This document shows positions 17,737-25,876 of a DNA stretch of 35,643 nt, piece by piece. The notes beneath the pieces are model-generated. The model ran no database searches, was not told where the DNA came from, and worked only from the letters and a program-made list of their open reading frames with translations. This stretch comes from GCA-2733415 sp965178635 (GTDB taxonomy: Bacteria > Bacteroidota > Bacteroidia > Flavobacteriales > Flavobacteriaceae). Made by a program: the position numbers and the translations under genes. Location: the NCBI GenBank assembly GCA_965178635.1, contig CBCXVT010000013.1, positions 1-35,643 of the forward strand, read 5' to 3'. Positions within the stretch are counted from its first letter, which is position 1; the number at the start of each line of letters is the position of its first letter.

Positions 17737-18327
17737 ATGTTTATGAAAGTGACCACTCCAGATTCAATTTTAGTTAAAGACTATATTCAAGGTAATGAGA
17801 AATCGTTAGAAATACTCGTGTTGCGCCATAAAAGTAGAGTCTATAATTTTATTTATTCTAAAGTTTATGATCGTGATTTGAGTGAAGATATTTTTCAGGA
17901 CACTTTCATTAAAGTGATAAAAACTCTAAGAAAGGGAAATTATAATGAAGAAGGGAAATTTTTACCCTGGTTAATGCGTATAGCACATAATTTGGTTATT
18001 GATCATTTTAGGAAGAGTAACCGTATGCCTAAATTTGAATCAAAAGATAAGGAGTTTGATATTTTTTCAATGTTAAAAGATTCAGGTAAAAATGCAGAAA
18101 GCCAATTGATTGTTGATCAGATTTCAGATGACGTGAGAAGATTGGTTAATGAATTACCAAATGATCAGAAAGAAGTAGTTTTAATGCGTTTGTATAAAGA
18201 TATGAGCTTTAAAGAAATAGCTGATAACACCAATGTAAGTATCAATACTGCTTTAGGTAGAATGCGGTATGCAATTATTAATTTAAGACGTCTAATTACA
18301 GAGCATAAAATTATTTTAACACAATAG
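17737..18327 (+). CDS. RNA polymerase sigma-70 family (ECF-type) sigma factor
   Basis: A 196-residue protein with sigma region 2 (about 20-95: LVLRHKSRVYNFIYSKV, DLSEDIFQDTFIKVI, FLPWLMRIAHNLVIDHFRKSNR) and region 4 (about 135-190: LPNDQKEVVLMRLYKDMSFKEIADNTNVSINTALGRMRYAIINLRRL, with the helix-turn-helix). The lack of regions 1 and 3 makes it ECF-type. No anti-sigma gene is adjacent; a 47-residue ORF follows instead. ATG 17737 or ATG 17743 (MKVTTPDS) could be the start. ECF factors of this kind redirect RNA polymerase to stress or envelope genes, but the regulon cannot be seen here. Confidence 0.92.
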   Translation: MFMKVTTPDSILVKDYIQGNEKSLEILVLRHKSRVYNFIYSKVYDRDLSEDIFQDTFIKVIKTLRKGNYNEEGKFLPWLMRIAHNLVIDHFRKSNRMPKFESKDKEFDIFSMLKDSGKNAESQLIVDQISDDVRRLVNELPNDQKEVVLMRLYKDMSFKEIADNTNVSINTALGRMRYAIINLRRLITEHKIILTQ

Positions 18328-18379
18328 ATACTAAAAGTGTTTTTTGAACGTTTAGATGGTATAATAAAATAACTTATAT

Positions 18380-18523
18380 ATGCCAAAACTTTACACTCAA
18401 GGTTCAAAAAAGATGAACACATTACAACCAAAAAATGAAACTATTAATTTTATTTTAAATTACTCTAAAGCAATGCGCGTTATACGTGTAGGAAAACTAC
18501 AAGTTGAAGTGCATCAGAATTAG
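18380..18523 (+). CDS. Candidate 47-residue protein downstream of the sigma factor
   Basis: An uninterrupted frame MPKLYTQGSKKMNTLQPKNE..., ending VEVHQN before TAG. An internal ATG at 18413 would give 36 residues. The composition is ordinary for this genome, with an amphipathic stretch TINFILNYSKAMRVIRVGK. It begins 52 bp after the sigma factor stop on the same strand and is followed by a long-stem terminator. I have only a vague memory of similar short ORFs after sigma factor genes in flavobacteria, so conservation is not shown here. It could be a small regulator of the sigma factor or simply a chance ORF. Confidence 0.5.
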   Translation: MPKLYTQGSKKMNTLQPKNETINFILNYSKAMRVIRVGKLQVEVHQN

Positions 18524-18545
18524 CAAGCTTTAGTCCATTTTTGGA

Positions 18546-18600
18546 AATAAACAACCAGCAACAATTTTAAGTGTTATTAAACAGGTGTTGGTTGTTTATT
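18546..18600. terminator. Bidirectional long-stem terminator
   Basis: Perfect 12-base arms (18546-18557 and 18589-18600), extendable to 15 with a wobble pair, around a 25-base loop. It separates the sigma-factor unit from the convergent nth gene, whose stop is at 18606. Confidence 0.65.
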
Positions 18601-18605
18601 AGTGT

Positions 18606-19262
18606 TTAAACTTGTTTTTTGTAATAAGCATCTAATACACTTTTACGGCCAATAGTTTTAGTAATAATATCGTTATTTAAATCCCAGCCTCTTGCTGGCG
18701 AATATTCTCTTCCGTACCAAATAATTTGTAAATGCAAATCATTCCAAAGCTCTTTAGGGAATAAACGTTTGGCATCTTTTTCTGTTTGAACTACATTTTT
18801 TCCATTGGTCAAATTCCAACGGTACATGAGTCTATGAATATGTGTGTCTACCGGAAAAGCAGGAATGCCAAAGGCTTGAGATAATACTACAGCAGCAGTT
18901 TTGTGTCCAACAGCTGGCAATTCTTCTAAATCTTCATAAGTTTTTGGAACTTCACCATTATGCTTGTCAATTAAGATATGTGACAAACCATGTATTCCTT
19001 TTGATTTCATAGGTGATAATCCAACAGGTTTGATGATCTCTCTAATCTCTTCAACGGATAACTTAATCATGTCATATGGATTGTCTGCTTCTGCAAATAA
19101 TAACGGCGTAATTTTGTTTACGCGCACGTCTGTACTTTGAGCAGATAATAACACTGCAATTAATAAAGTGTAAGGATCTTTATGGTCTAACGGAATTGGA
19201 ATTTCTGGATATGTATCCGCTAATGTTTTTATTACAAAATTTACTTTTTCTTGCTTAGTCAT
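18606..19262 (-). CDS. nth: Endonuclease III-type DNA glycosylase, without Fe-S cysteines
   Basis: Nth removes oxidised pyrimidines and nicks the abasic site in base excision repair. The 218-residue protein has the helix-hairpin-helix LEELPAVGHKTAAVV with catalytic Lys121, followed by the FPVDTHIHRL motif with catalytic Asp139. These positions match the E. coli enzyme almost residue for residue. The C-terminal four-cysteine 4Fe-4S loop of the classic enzyme is missing: WYGREYSPARGWDLNNDIITKTIG replaces the Cys-containing GRRYC...C..C...C region. The protein therefore probably folds without a cluster. It is divergent from bcp with only 41 bp between start codons. Confidence 0.93.
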   Translation of the reverse strand: MTKQEKVNFVIKTLADTYPEIPIPLDHKDPYTLLIAVLLSAQSTDVRVNKITPLLFAEADNPYDMIKLSVEEIREIIKPVGLSPMKSKGIHGLSHILIDKHNGEVPKTYEDLEELPAVGHKTAAVVLSQAFGIPAFPVDTHIHRLMYRWNLTNGKNVVQTEKDAKRLFPKELWNDLHLQIIWYGREYSPARGWDLNNDIITKTIGRKSVLDAYYKKQV

Positions 19263-19271
19263 AGTTGTATC

Positions 19272-19285
19272 TTTACAATTGTAAA
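19272..19285. promoter_or_regulatory. Perfect 14-bp palindrome between nth and bcp
   Basis: TTTACAATTGTAAA reads the same on both strands and lies in the 41-bp divergent gap between nth and bcp. Its position suits an operator acting on both promoters. It resembles AT-rich Fur/PerR-class boxes only loosely. Confidence 0.5.
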
Positions 19286-19303
19286 AATAGAAAAATTAAA
19301 ACG

Positions 19304-19759
19304 ATGAATACATTAAAAGTAGGAGATAAAGCTCCAAATTTTGAGGCTTTAGATAATGCAGGAAATACTATAAAGTTATCTGATTATACGGGTAAGAAAT
19401 TGGTAGTTTTCTTTTACCCTAAAGCAAGTACCCCAGGTTGCACAATGCAAGCGTGTAACTTAAGAGATAATTACCAATCTTTTTTAGCAAAAGGCTATGC
19501 TATTTTAGGTGTAAGTGCCGATTCTGCTAAACGTCAGCAAAATTTCATTGATAAAAAAGAATTGCCGTTCCCGTTGTTAGCAGACGAAAATAAAGATGTA
19601 ATTAACGCATTTGGCGTTTGGGGAGAAAAGAAATTTATGGGACGTGTTTATGACGGTATTCATAGAATTACCTTTATCATTGATGAGACGGGGGTTATTG
19701 TTGATGTTATTGATAAAGTAAAAACCAAAGCACATACGGCTCAAATTTTAGGAGAGTAA
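19304..19759 (+). CDS. bcp: Thioredoxin-dependent thiol peroxidase (Bcp/PrxQ)
   Basis: A 151-residue atypical 2-Cys peroxiredoxin that reduces hydrogen and organic peroxides using thioredoxin. The peroxidatic Cys46 sits in PKASTPGCTMQAC, with the likely resolving Cys51 five residues later, the Bcp arrangement. The thioredoxin-fold strands VVFFYPK and GVSADSAKRQQNF are visible. I start at ATG 19304 (MNTLKVGDKAPNFE), the family N-terminus, rather than the longer frame from 19265. It is divergent from nth and convergent with xerD, with only 3 bp between stops. The pairing with a repair glycosylase for oxidised bases suggests shared oxidative-stress control. Confidence 0.95.
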   Translation: MNTLKVGDKAPNFEALDNAGNTIKLSDYTGKKLVVFFYPKASTPGCTMQACNLRDNYQSFLAKGYAILGVSADSAKRQQNFIDKKELPFPLLADENKDVINAFGVWGEKKFMGRVYDGIHRITFIIDETGVIVDVIDKVKTKAHTAQILGE

Positions 19760-19762
19760 GAA

Positions 19763-20659
19763 TCACTTCCTCGGATGAAATTGCTCAATGACGTTAGCTA
19801 AATGAGTTCTATCAACATGCATATAAATTTCTGTAGTTGTAATACTTTCATGACCTAACATTAATTGGATGGCGCTTAAATCGGCACCATTTTCTAGTAA
19901 ATGTGTAGCAAACGAATGTCGAAACGTATGCGGACTGATATTTTTGTTTAACCCAATTTTTTCAGCTAAACGTTTTACAATAGTAAATATCATAGCGCGT
20001 GTAAGTTGTTTACCGCGTCTGTTTAAAAATAAGGTGTCTTCGAAACTAGGTTGAATATTTAAATGTATGCGGACTTCTTTTCTGTACATATTTATATATT
20101 TCTGAGTAAGTGGTCCGATAGGCACAAAGCGTTCTTTATTTCCTTTACCAGTAACTTTTATAAAACCTTCCTCAAAAAACAAATCGGATAATTTAAGAGT
20201 GGTTAGTTCAGAAACACGTAAACCACAACCGTATAAAGTTTCTATAATTGCACGATTACGCTCGCCTTCGGGTTTACTTAAGTCTACAGCGCTTGATATG
20301 TTATCAATGTCTTCAATAGATAGCGTATCGGGCAATTTACGTCCTATTTTTGGCGATTCAATTAATTCTAATGGGTTGTCTTCTCTATAATCTTCAAACA
20401 CTAAATAATTAAAAAAGCTTTTGAGTCCAGATATAATACGCGATTGTGAGCGTTCATTCACAACTTTTGCAATTTCATAAATAAATTCTTTTAATCTAGA
20501 TGATGAAATAGAAATAGGGGAGTCCGTGCAATTATGTTCATCTAAAAAACGAATGAGTTTGACTACGTCAAGTTCATAACTCTTAATTGAGTTTTCAGAT
20601 AAGCCTCTTTCAAGTTTCAAATAATGTTTATAATCTGCTAAAGCATTTTTCCATTTCAT
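19763..20659 (-). CDS. xerD: Tyrosine recombinase XerD/XerC type
   Basis: A 298-residue site-specific recombinase that resolves chromosome dimers at dif with its partner. The N-terminal SAM-like domain (about 5-95) binds DNA. The catalytic domain carries Arg148 (GCGLRVSEL), Lys172 (TGKGNKER), His244 and Arg247 (HTFRHSFATHLL), His270 (MLGHESITTTEIY) and the nucleophile Tyr279. All active-site residues are present and the length is normal for a host Xer. There are no phage or integron genes around, so a housekeeping role is most likely. The name xerD rather than xerC is by general resemblance. Confidence 0.92.
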   Translation of the reverse strand: MKWKNALADYKHYLKLERGLSENSIKSYELDVVKLIRFLDEHNCTDSPISISSSRLKEFIYEIAKVVNERSQSRIISGLKSFFNYLVFEDYREDNPLELIESPKIGRKLPDTLSIEDIDNISSAVDLSKPEGERNRAIIETLYGCGLRVSELTTLKLSDLFFEEGFIKVTGKGNKERFVPIGPLTQKYINMYRKEVRIHLNIQPSFEDTLFLNRRGKQLTRAMIFTIVKRLAEKIGLNKNISPHTFRHSFATHLLENGADLSAIQLMLGHESITTTEIYMHVDRTHLANVIEQFHPRK

Positions 20660-20675
20660 AGTAGTTTAAAAATAC

Positions 20676-20702
20676 AAAACCCCAAGTAGTTCTTGAGGTT
20701 TT
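20676..20702 (-). terminator. Rho-independent terminator
   Basis: Two 11-base arms (20676-20686 and 20692-20702) with one mismatch and a 5-base loop. It lies 24 bp beyond the receptor stop on the minus strand, and a short T-rich tail follows in that direction. Confidence 0.75.
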
Positions 20703-20725
20703 TGTGGTTATTTTTATTAGTAAGT

Positions 20726-23191
20726 TTAAAACTTTAATCCCATTCTTAAATTGAAAATTCTCGGCGTTAAATAGTTGGGTACAGCATATTGACTTTTTGT
20801 GTACACATCTCGTACCCAAGTATTGGTAATTGAGTTTTGTACATCAAACATGTTAAATATTTCAAACCCGATTTGAAATTCTTTTAAATGGTGAAACAAA
20901 TGCCCTTTGTCAAACTTTTTACTATTATCAACAATTACATAAGAGAAACCTGCATCTGCACGTTTGTAAGCTCTTAGTCTGTTTTGATATTGGTACTTGT
21001 CAGCATAACTTGGAGATCCTCCAGGGACACCAGTATTATACACTAAATTTAAATACACTTTTACATTTGGGAGGTTTGGCATATAATCCTGAAATAACGC
21101 ACCAAACTTTAAACGTTGATCTGTTGGTCTTGAAATATAACCTCTATTGTTAATGTTTTCTTCGGTTTTTAAATATCCAAAACTAAACCAAGATTCTGTT
21201 CCGGGAACAAACTCTCCATTCAGTCTTAAATCCAAACCTGTAGCATAAGCTTTCGCAGAATTATCAGCAGCATATCGAATTCTAACATTATCTACGGTAT
21301 ACGGATTCACATTTGATAAACTCTTATAATAAAGATCTGAAGATAATTTAAAAGGCCTGTCCCATAGTTTAAACTTGTAATCTCCTCCAAAAATTGCATG
21401 AATAGATTGTTGCGCTTTTACTTTCGGGTTAACTGCTCCTTCAGAATCTCTTAATTCTCTATAAAAAGGCGGTTGATGATACATACCAGTGGCAATACGT
21501 AATGTGATATCTCTTTTCCAGTCTGGTTTGATTGAAAATTGTGCTCTCGGACTAAATACAGTTTGCGTATGAGAAGTAATGCCATTACCAGAAACAGTCC
21601 AGTTATGAGCTCTAACTCCTGCGTTATAGAATATTTCATGTTCACCAATCATACCTTCACCATTATATTGTACGAAACCTGCGAGTCTGTTTATAGTCAC
21701 ATCATTTGTTGCATGAATAGCTTGAAAAGGTTCTAATGGCCCTGCATATGGCGTGTAAGGTTGAGAGTTGCCGATTTCGCCTAAAGGGCGCACAGAAAAT
21801 CCAGCAGAATCAATAACTTCCCATTCAACAATTTTATCTCTAATATTTTCATGACTATATTTTGCACCCCAACTAATTTTATGTCTATCTTTTTTGTAAT
21901 TTCCTTTATGTTCAAAACTTAAAATTAAAGCATCTAAGTCGTTTCTGGCATGGTTTAATTGTGAGCCAATTCCTTCAGTAAACTCAACTTCCCCAAAATC
22001 TTCATCACCAATATTACTATTAACTTCTCCTAAAGCATAGTTGGCCATGATATCAAAATATTCTTCTTCAATGGTGTGATATGCAGAACCGATAAGCTTT
22101 AAGGTTAGATTGTCATTTGCTTTATAGTTTGTTTTTATTGCTCCAAAATAAGAGTTGTATTGATCTTTTTCTTGACCGTCATATTTTACGAGTAGCGCAA
22201 TTGGATTTGAAAGCGTTCCGAAGTTTGTTTGACGTGTTTGCGGCTCATAATTGTATTTATTGATAGCCATATTTCCTAAGAAATTGACATCAAAATTGTC
22301 AGACACTTTATATGTTAAAAAGGTTTGTAAATCTGCAAATTTAGGATCGTAGTTAGTTTCAGTTTCTTTTGCGCTAACAAACAAACTGTTATCACGATAA
22401 CGAACCCCTAAAATCCCCGATAGCTTATTATTTTTTGAAGCACCTTCCACACTTACGCTTCCGCCAAGTAGACTAGCATCGACACTTGCGCCGAATTTTC
22501 TAGGTTTTTTATATGTGATATCTAATACCGAAGATAATTTATCGCCATACTTTGCTTGGAACCCTCCTGCTGAGAAATCAACGTTATGAACTAGGTCACT
22601 ATTTACAAAACTCAAACCTTCTTGCTGGCCAGAACGGACAAGAAAAGGTCTATAAACTTCAATTTCGTTAACATAAACTAAGTTTTCATCAAAGTTTCCT
22701 CCTCTAACATTGTATTGAGAACTTAGCTCGTTATTACCACTAACACCTGCTAAAGTTTTTAGAATGTTTTCTACACCGGCATTTCCACCAGGTATTTTAC
22801 GTAATAATTTAGGAGCAATCGTTGTAATCCCTTCTATTCGTTTACGTTTATTTCCTGTAATGATAATTGTACCTAACTGTTCTTCATTGCTTTTTAAAAC
22901 AGGATTAAATTCAAAAAACTCTCCATTTTTTAAATTAAATGTTTGCACTACTTTTTTAAAGCTGATATGTGAAAATGTTAAAGTAACATCTTGCTCAACT
23001 GGAATTTGAATACTATAATCACCATCTTTTGATGTTTTTACACCATCTTTATTATATGTGATATTAACATCTTCAATTGGCATGTTCATTTCATCTAAAA
23101 CCACACCGTTTATAGTAGCGTTTTGAGCAAATGAAATTGATATAATAAATAGAAGCGCTAAGCTAAAAAGCGTCTTTAGTTTTGGGTACAT
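20726..23191 (-). CDS. TonB-dependent outer-membrane receptor with CarboxypepD-reg-like domain
   Basis: An 821-residue protein with signal peptide MYPKLKTLFSLALLFIISISFAQ. It has an N-terminal carboxypeptidase-regulatory-like beta domain (about 25-105, NATINGVVLDEMNMPIEDVNIT), a plug domain (LLRKIPGGNAGVENILKTLAGVSGNNELSSQYNVRGGNFDEN, about 128-170) and a beta-barrel ending in aromatic FNLRMGLKF, the usual barrel terminus. It would import a substrate using TonB energy. No SusD partner lies next to it, so a glycan uptake locus is unlikely, and the substrate is unknown. Its start is 3 bp after the M23 peptidase gene, so the two are one operon. Confidence 0.9.
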   Translation of the reverse strand: MYPKLKTLFSLALLFIISISFAQNATINGVVLDEMNMPIEDVNITYNKDGVKTSKDGDYSIQIPVEQDVTLTFSHISFKKVVQTFNLKNGEFFEFNPVLKSNEEQLGTIIITGNKRKRIEGITTIAPKLLRKIPGGNAGVENILKTLAGVSGNNELSSQYNVRGGNFDENLVYVNEIEVYRPFLVRSGQQEGLSFVNSDLVHNVDFSAGGFQAKYGDKLSSVLDITYKKPRKFGASVDASLLGGSVSVEGASKNNKLSGILGVRYRDNSLFVSAKETETNYDPKFADLQTFLTYKVSDNFDVNFLGNMAINKYNYEPQTRQTNFGTLSNPIALLVKYDGQEKDQYNSYFGAIKTNYKANDNLTLKLIGSAYHTIEEEYFDIMANYALGEVNSNIGDEDFGEVEFTEGIGSQLNHARNDLDALILSFEHKGNYKKDRHKISWGAKYSHENIRDKIVEWEVIDSAGFSVRPLGEIGNSQPYTPYAGPLEPFQAIHATNDVTINRLAGFVQYNGEGMIGEHEIFYNAGVRAHNWTVSGNGITSHTQTVFSPRAQFSIKPDWKRDITLRIATGMYHQPPFYRELRDSEGAVNPKVKAQQSIHAIFGGDYKFKLWDRPFKLSSDLYYKSLSNVNPYTVDNVRIRYAADNSAKAYATGLDLRLNGEFVPGTESWFSFGYLKTEENINNRGYISRPTDQRLKFGALFQDYMPNLPNVKVYLNLVYNTGVPGGSPSYADKYQYQNRLRAYKRADAGFSYVIVDNSKKFDKGHLFHHLKEFQIGFEIFNMFDVQNSITNTWVRDVYTKSQYAVPNYLTPRIFNLRMGLKF

Positions 23192-23194
23192 TAT

Positions 23195-24892
23195 TTAGTT
23201 TTTTCTGAAAAAAGTCATTTCAAAAATACTATTATTTCCAACATTATCGATAACTATTAGCTTGAATTTGTTTTCACCAGATTTGTGTATGTTATCAGAA
23301 AATTGATAACTTAATAAATCTTTTTTTGCGTCGTATTCCATTAAAGCCCATTTGCCGTTAATGGTTGCTCGATATTTATCTACACCAGAAAGTTTGTCTG
23401 TGATTTTCATTTTTAGAAAATTGGCTTTAGTCATCCATTTGCCTTCTTGAGTGTTTACGGGTTTAATAGTTGGTTTTTCTGTATCTGATGTTAAAGTGAA
23501 TTTCCCGAAATATTTAGTTTTTCCAATAATTTTTCCATCTTTCTTATAAGTATTAATATAGAAATACGGTTTGTCGTTATAACCTAAGCCACTAATGTAG
23601 ATTTTACTTAAATCTTCTGAAGAAAACTTATCAGCATTAAATTTTAGTGTAATGTTTTTATGTAGCGGAATGTTTGTATCGCCAAGAATTATAGTATCTC
23701 CTTTTGTTTCAAATAATAAAGGAGTGTCTTCATACAACGCATTTTTAGGAATGTACACTTGTTTGTTATTGTCGTCTAAAGTGATGCCTTTGTCTGCATA
23801 GATATAATGAGGCGATTCAATTTTGTCTTTAAAATGTGTGATTTTTTTCTTTTCACCAACTATAGGTATAGTCACTGTACGTTTATTGTTGTTAAAATCT
23901 GAAATAACGATTTTGTAATTAATTTGTTCTCCTTCATTAATTATGACTTGACCATAGTCTTCTACATTTTTTATAATACTTAGTGGATTGCGTTCGTTTT
24001 TAAATAGCTTTTGAATTCGTGATTTTTTCTCCTTAAAATATTCGTAGTCTATCAATTGATTTAAATGTCGACTTTCTTTAAAAGAGAATTTTTTAAAATC
24101 AATTTCATAATTTAACTTACCATTGATATAAGTTTTTATGTTAAACACACCATTTTTATTATGTGCTAAATCTTGTTTGTCATAGGTGTTTACGCCAAAT
24201 GAAATGACACCTGAAGCATATACAGTTTCGGACAAATAGTTACCATCATCACCTTTTGTGAGTTTAAGTTTAACTCTGTTGTTATGATGGTTTACCTGAG
24301 ACGAGTCTGTTAAGCTATACCCATAAACGGCATTAACTGTAGGTTTTCTAGAATCTTTTATGTTGAATCCAAATAGCATAGGGTTCATAGGGTGTTGTCG
24401 GCTATCTCTAATTTCATAATGCAAATGTGGTCCTCCAGAACCTCCAGTATTTCCTGAGTAGGCAATGAGTTGCCCTTTTGTAACTTTCATGGAATCAGCA
24501 GTAGGGAAGAGTTCAATAGCAAATCTTTCTTTTTTATACTGACGCTCTTTTACATAAGCTTCAATTTCAGGCGCTAATTCTCTTAAATGTCCGTAAACTG
24601 TAGTGTAACCGTTTGGGTGTTGAATATAAATGGCTTTACCATAACCCCAAGGTGATATTTTAATTCGGCTGATATAGCCATCTGCTGTAGCTAGAACGTT
24701 TAATCCTTCTCGTTGTTGCGTTTTAATATCTAAACCACCGTGAAAATGATTCGATCTTAATTCTGCAAATGTTCCAGCTAATATAGGTCCAATTTCTAAT
24801 GGATTTCCAAAATAATCATCTGGATAATTGTCTTGTGCAAAAAGGGGAGTTAATATTAATTGAAATATGATACAGTACAGAATGTTCTTCAT
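23195..24892 (-). CDS. M23 (LytM) family peptidoglycan peptidase
   Basis: A 565-residue protein with signal peptide MKNILYCIIFQLILTPLFAQ. The LytM/M23 domain is near the N-terminus (about 30-180). The zinc ligands are visible as His51 and Asp55 (HFHGGLDIKT) and His158 in PHLHYE, with His102 (VYGHL) and His156 as catalytic residues. The complete set suggests an active endopeptidase that cuts peptide cross-links in the cell wall. The C-terminal 350 residues are beta-rich (LSGVDKYRATINGKW, ENKFKLIVIDNVGNNS) and may bind wall or partner proteins. It is the first gene of the pair with the TonB receptor. Confidence 0.92.
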   Translation of the reverse strand: MKNILYCIIFQLILTPLFAQDNYPDDYFGNPLEIGPILAGTFAELRSNHFHGGLDIKTQQREGLNVLATADGYISRIKISPWGYGKAIYIQHPNGYTTVYGHLRELAPEIEAYVKERQYKKERFAIELFPTADSMKVTKGQLIAYSGNTGGSGGPHLHYEIRDSRQHPMNPMLFGFNIKDSRKPTVNAVYGYSLTDSSQVNHHNNRVKLKLTKGDDGNYLSETVYASGVISFGVNTYDKQDLAHNKNGVFNIKTYINGKLNYEIDFKKFSFKESRHLNQLIDYEYFKEKKSRIQKLFKNERNPLSIIKNVEDYGQVIINEGEQINYKIVISDFNNNKRTVTIPIVGEKKKITHFKDKIESPHYIYADKGITLDDNNKQVYIPKNALYEDTPLLFETKGDTIILGDTNIPLHKNITLKFNADKFSSEDLSKIYISGLGYNDKPYFYINTYKKDGKIIGKTKYFGKFTLTSDTEKPTIKPVNTQEGKWMTKANFLKMKITDKLSGVDKYRATINGKWALMEYDAKKDLLSYQFSDNIHKSGENKFKLIVIDNVGNNSIFEMTFFRKN

Positions 24893-25050
24893 CTATATAA
24901 AAGTTTTATTAATGTTGGAAACTTTAGGGGGAAATGGTATTATAAAGTTAATTTTATTTTAAAAATAATGCAAAATCTAAGCCAAAAATAACCACTTATT
25001 TTTGCTTTGAAAAAAATACTGATATTATGGTAATATTAATTTTGAAATGT

Positions 25051-25058
25051 TAACTTTG
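25051..25058 (+). promoter_or_regulatory. Candidate -7 box for the coiled-coil/zapA/6S cluster
   Basis: TAACTTTG matches TAnnTTTG exactly and lies 29 bp before ATG 25088. The expected leader is short. No convincing TTG -33 element is seen. Confidence 0.5.
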
Positions 25059-25087
25059 TGTTTAACACATAAGAACTGGTTGGTTGA

Positions 25088-25378
25088 ATGAGTGAATTAT
25101 TAAAACTTGTTGATTCTTTAGAAGTTAAGTTACAAAAAGTTGTTTCACGTTTAGAAGAAAAAGAACAGATAAACAAACAGCTTTTATCAGAGTTAGCTTT
25201 AAAAGAAGAAAATATCAAACAGCAAAATAATGTTTTAGCTAATTGGCAAGACAAGTATGAGGCACTTAAGTTAACAAGTTCTATGTTGGGTAGTGAAGAT
25301 TATAAAAGGGAAACCAAGCTTAAAATAAATACTTTGATTAGAGAAATTGATCATTGTATTACACAGCTTTCAAAATAA
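25088..25378 (+). CDS. Small coiled-coil protein next to zapA
   Basis: A 96-residue protein, almost entirely heptad-like (LLKLVDSLEVKLQKVVSRLEEKEQINKQLLSELALKEENIKQQN), so a dimeric coiled coil is likely. It has no signal peptide or membrane segment. The stop is 4 bp before the zapA ATG, so the two are translated from one transcript. By position and shape it could be a ZapB-like partner that helps link the FtsZ ring. I see no sequence proof of this. Residues 69-96 (LGSEDYKRETKLKINTLIREIDHCITQL) are less regular and may be the interaction end. Confidence 0.75.
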   Translation: MSELLKLVDSLEVKLQKVVSRLEEKEQINKQLLSELALKEENIKQQNNVLANWQDKYEALKLTSSMLGSEDYKRETKLKINTLIREIDHCITQLSK

Positions 25379-25382
25379 AACA

Positions 25383-25670
25383 ATGTCTGAAAAGCTAAAG
25401 ATAAAAATTTCTATAGCCGATAGGGTTTATCCATTAACTATAGATCCCAGACAGGAAGAAGGCTTAAGAAAAGCTGCTAAAAGCATTGATAAGCTTATGA
25501 AGCAGTTTGAACAAAATTATGCTGTACGAGATAAGCAAGATGTATTGGCCATGTGTGCTTTACAGTTTGCTGCTAAAGTAGAGCAAGAAAGTTTGGATAC
25601 CAATGAAGATGATATTTTAGTTACCAAGAAGCTTGAAGCCATGCAAGAGCTACTTGATAAATATATATAA
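25383..25670 (+). CDS. zapA: Cell division protein ZapA
   Basis: A 95-residue ZapA-type protein, a small FtsZ-ring stabiliser. The motif block LKIKISIADRVYPLTIDPRQEEGLRKAAKSIDKLM is the conserved N-terminal domain, followed by a coiled-coil helix (QDVLAMCALQFAAKVEQ). I use ATG 25383 (MSEKLKIK) rather than the longer frame from 25347, which would overlap the previous gene. It follows the coiled-coil gene by 4 bp, and the 6S-like RNA lies 29 bp downstream. The neighbouring zapA-6S order recalls that of gammaproteobacteria. Confidence 0.93.
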   Translation: MSEKLKIKISIADRVYPLTIDPRQEEGLRKAAKSIDKLMKQFEQNYAVRDKQDVLAMCALQFAAKVEQESLDTNEDDILVTKKLEAMQELLDKYI

Positions 25671-25699
25671 TAGTTCTTTAAAATAACGTAAAAATTACT

Positions 25700-25866
25700 G
25701 CCCGCATTAGTTATTATTTTTTGATAAACTCAACAAGTTTCAATTAAAAAAAGTGAGTCTTTGTTGTAAAAGCAAGCTGCCATTGAGCAGATCCTTGACC
25801 AACTCGTTAGCTTTAAACCTGTTTATAGGAGTTTATACAAAACTCATACTGATGTGGGTTTTTTTT
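25700..25866 (+). ncRNA. ssrS: 6S-like RNA (6S-Flavo type candidate)
   Basis: A non-coding stretch of about 167 bases between zapA and rny. The ends pair over 10 bp: CCCGCATTAG (25701-25710) with CTGATGTGGG (25849-25858), including GU pairs, followed by a T-run that can terminate. Inside are further short hairpins, for example CTGC-CATTGA-GCAG near 25778-25791 and GAGTT with AACTC near 25830-25845. A long, bulged rod closed by a terminal stem, in this zapA-linked position, is what 6S RNA looks like; it binds RNA polymerase holoenzyme and mimics an open promoter. Family membership is by structure and context; I could not run a covariance model. Confidence 0.72.
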
Positions 25867-25876
25867 ATATAAATAA

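Noticed and set aside
20726..24892. Polysaccharide utilisation locus around the TonB receptor
   Set aside because: There is no SusD homologue or carbohydrate enzyme nearby; the partner is an M23 peptidase.
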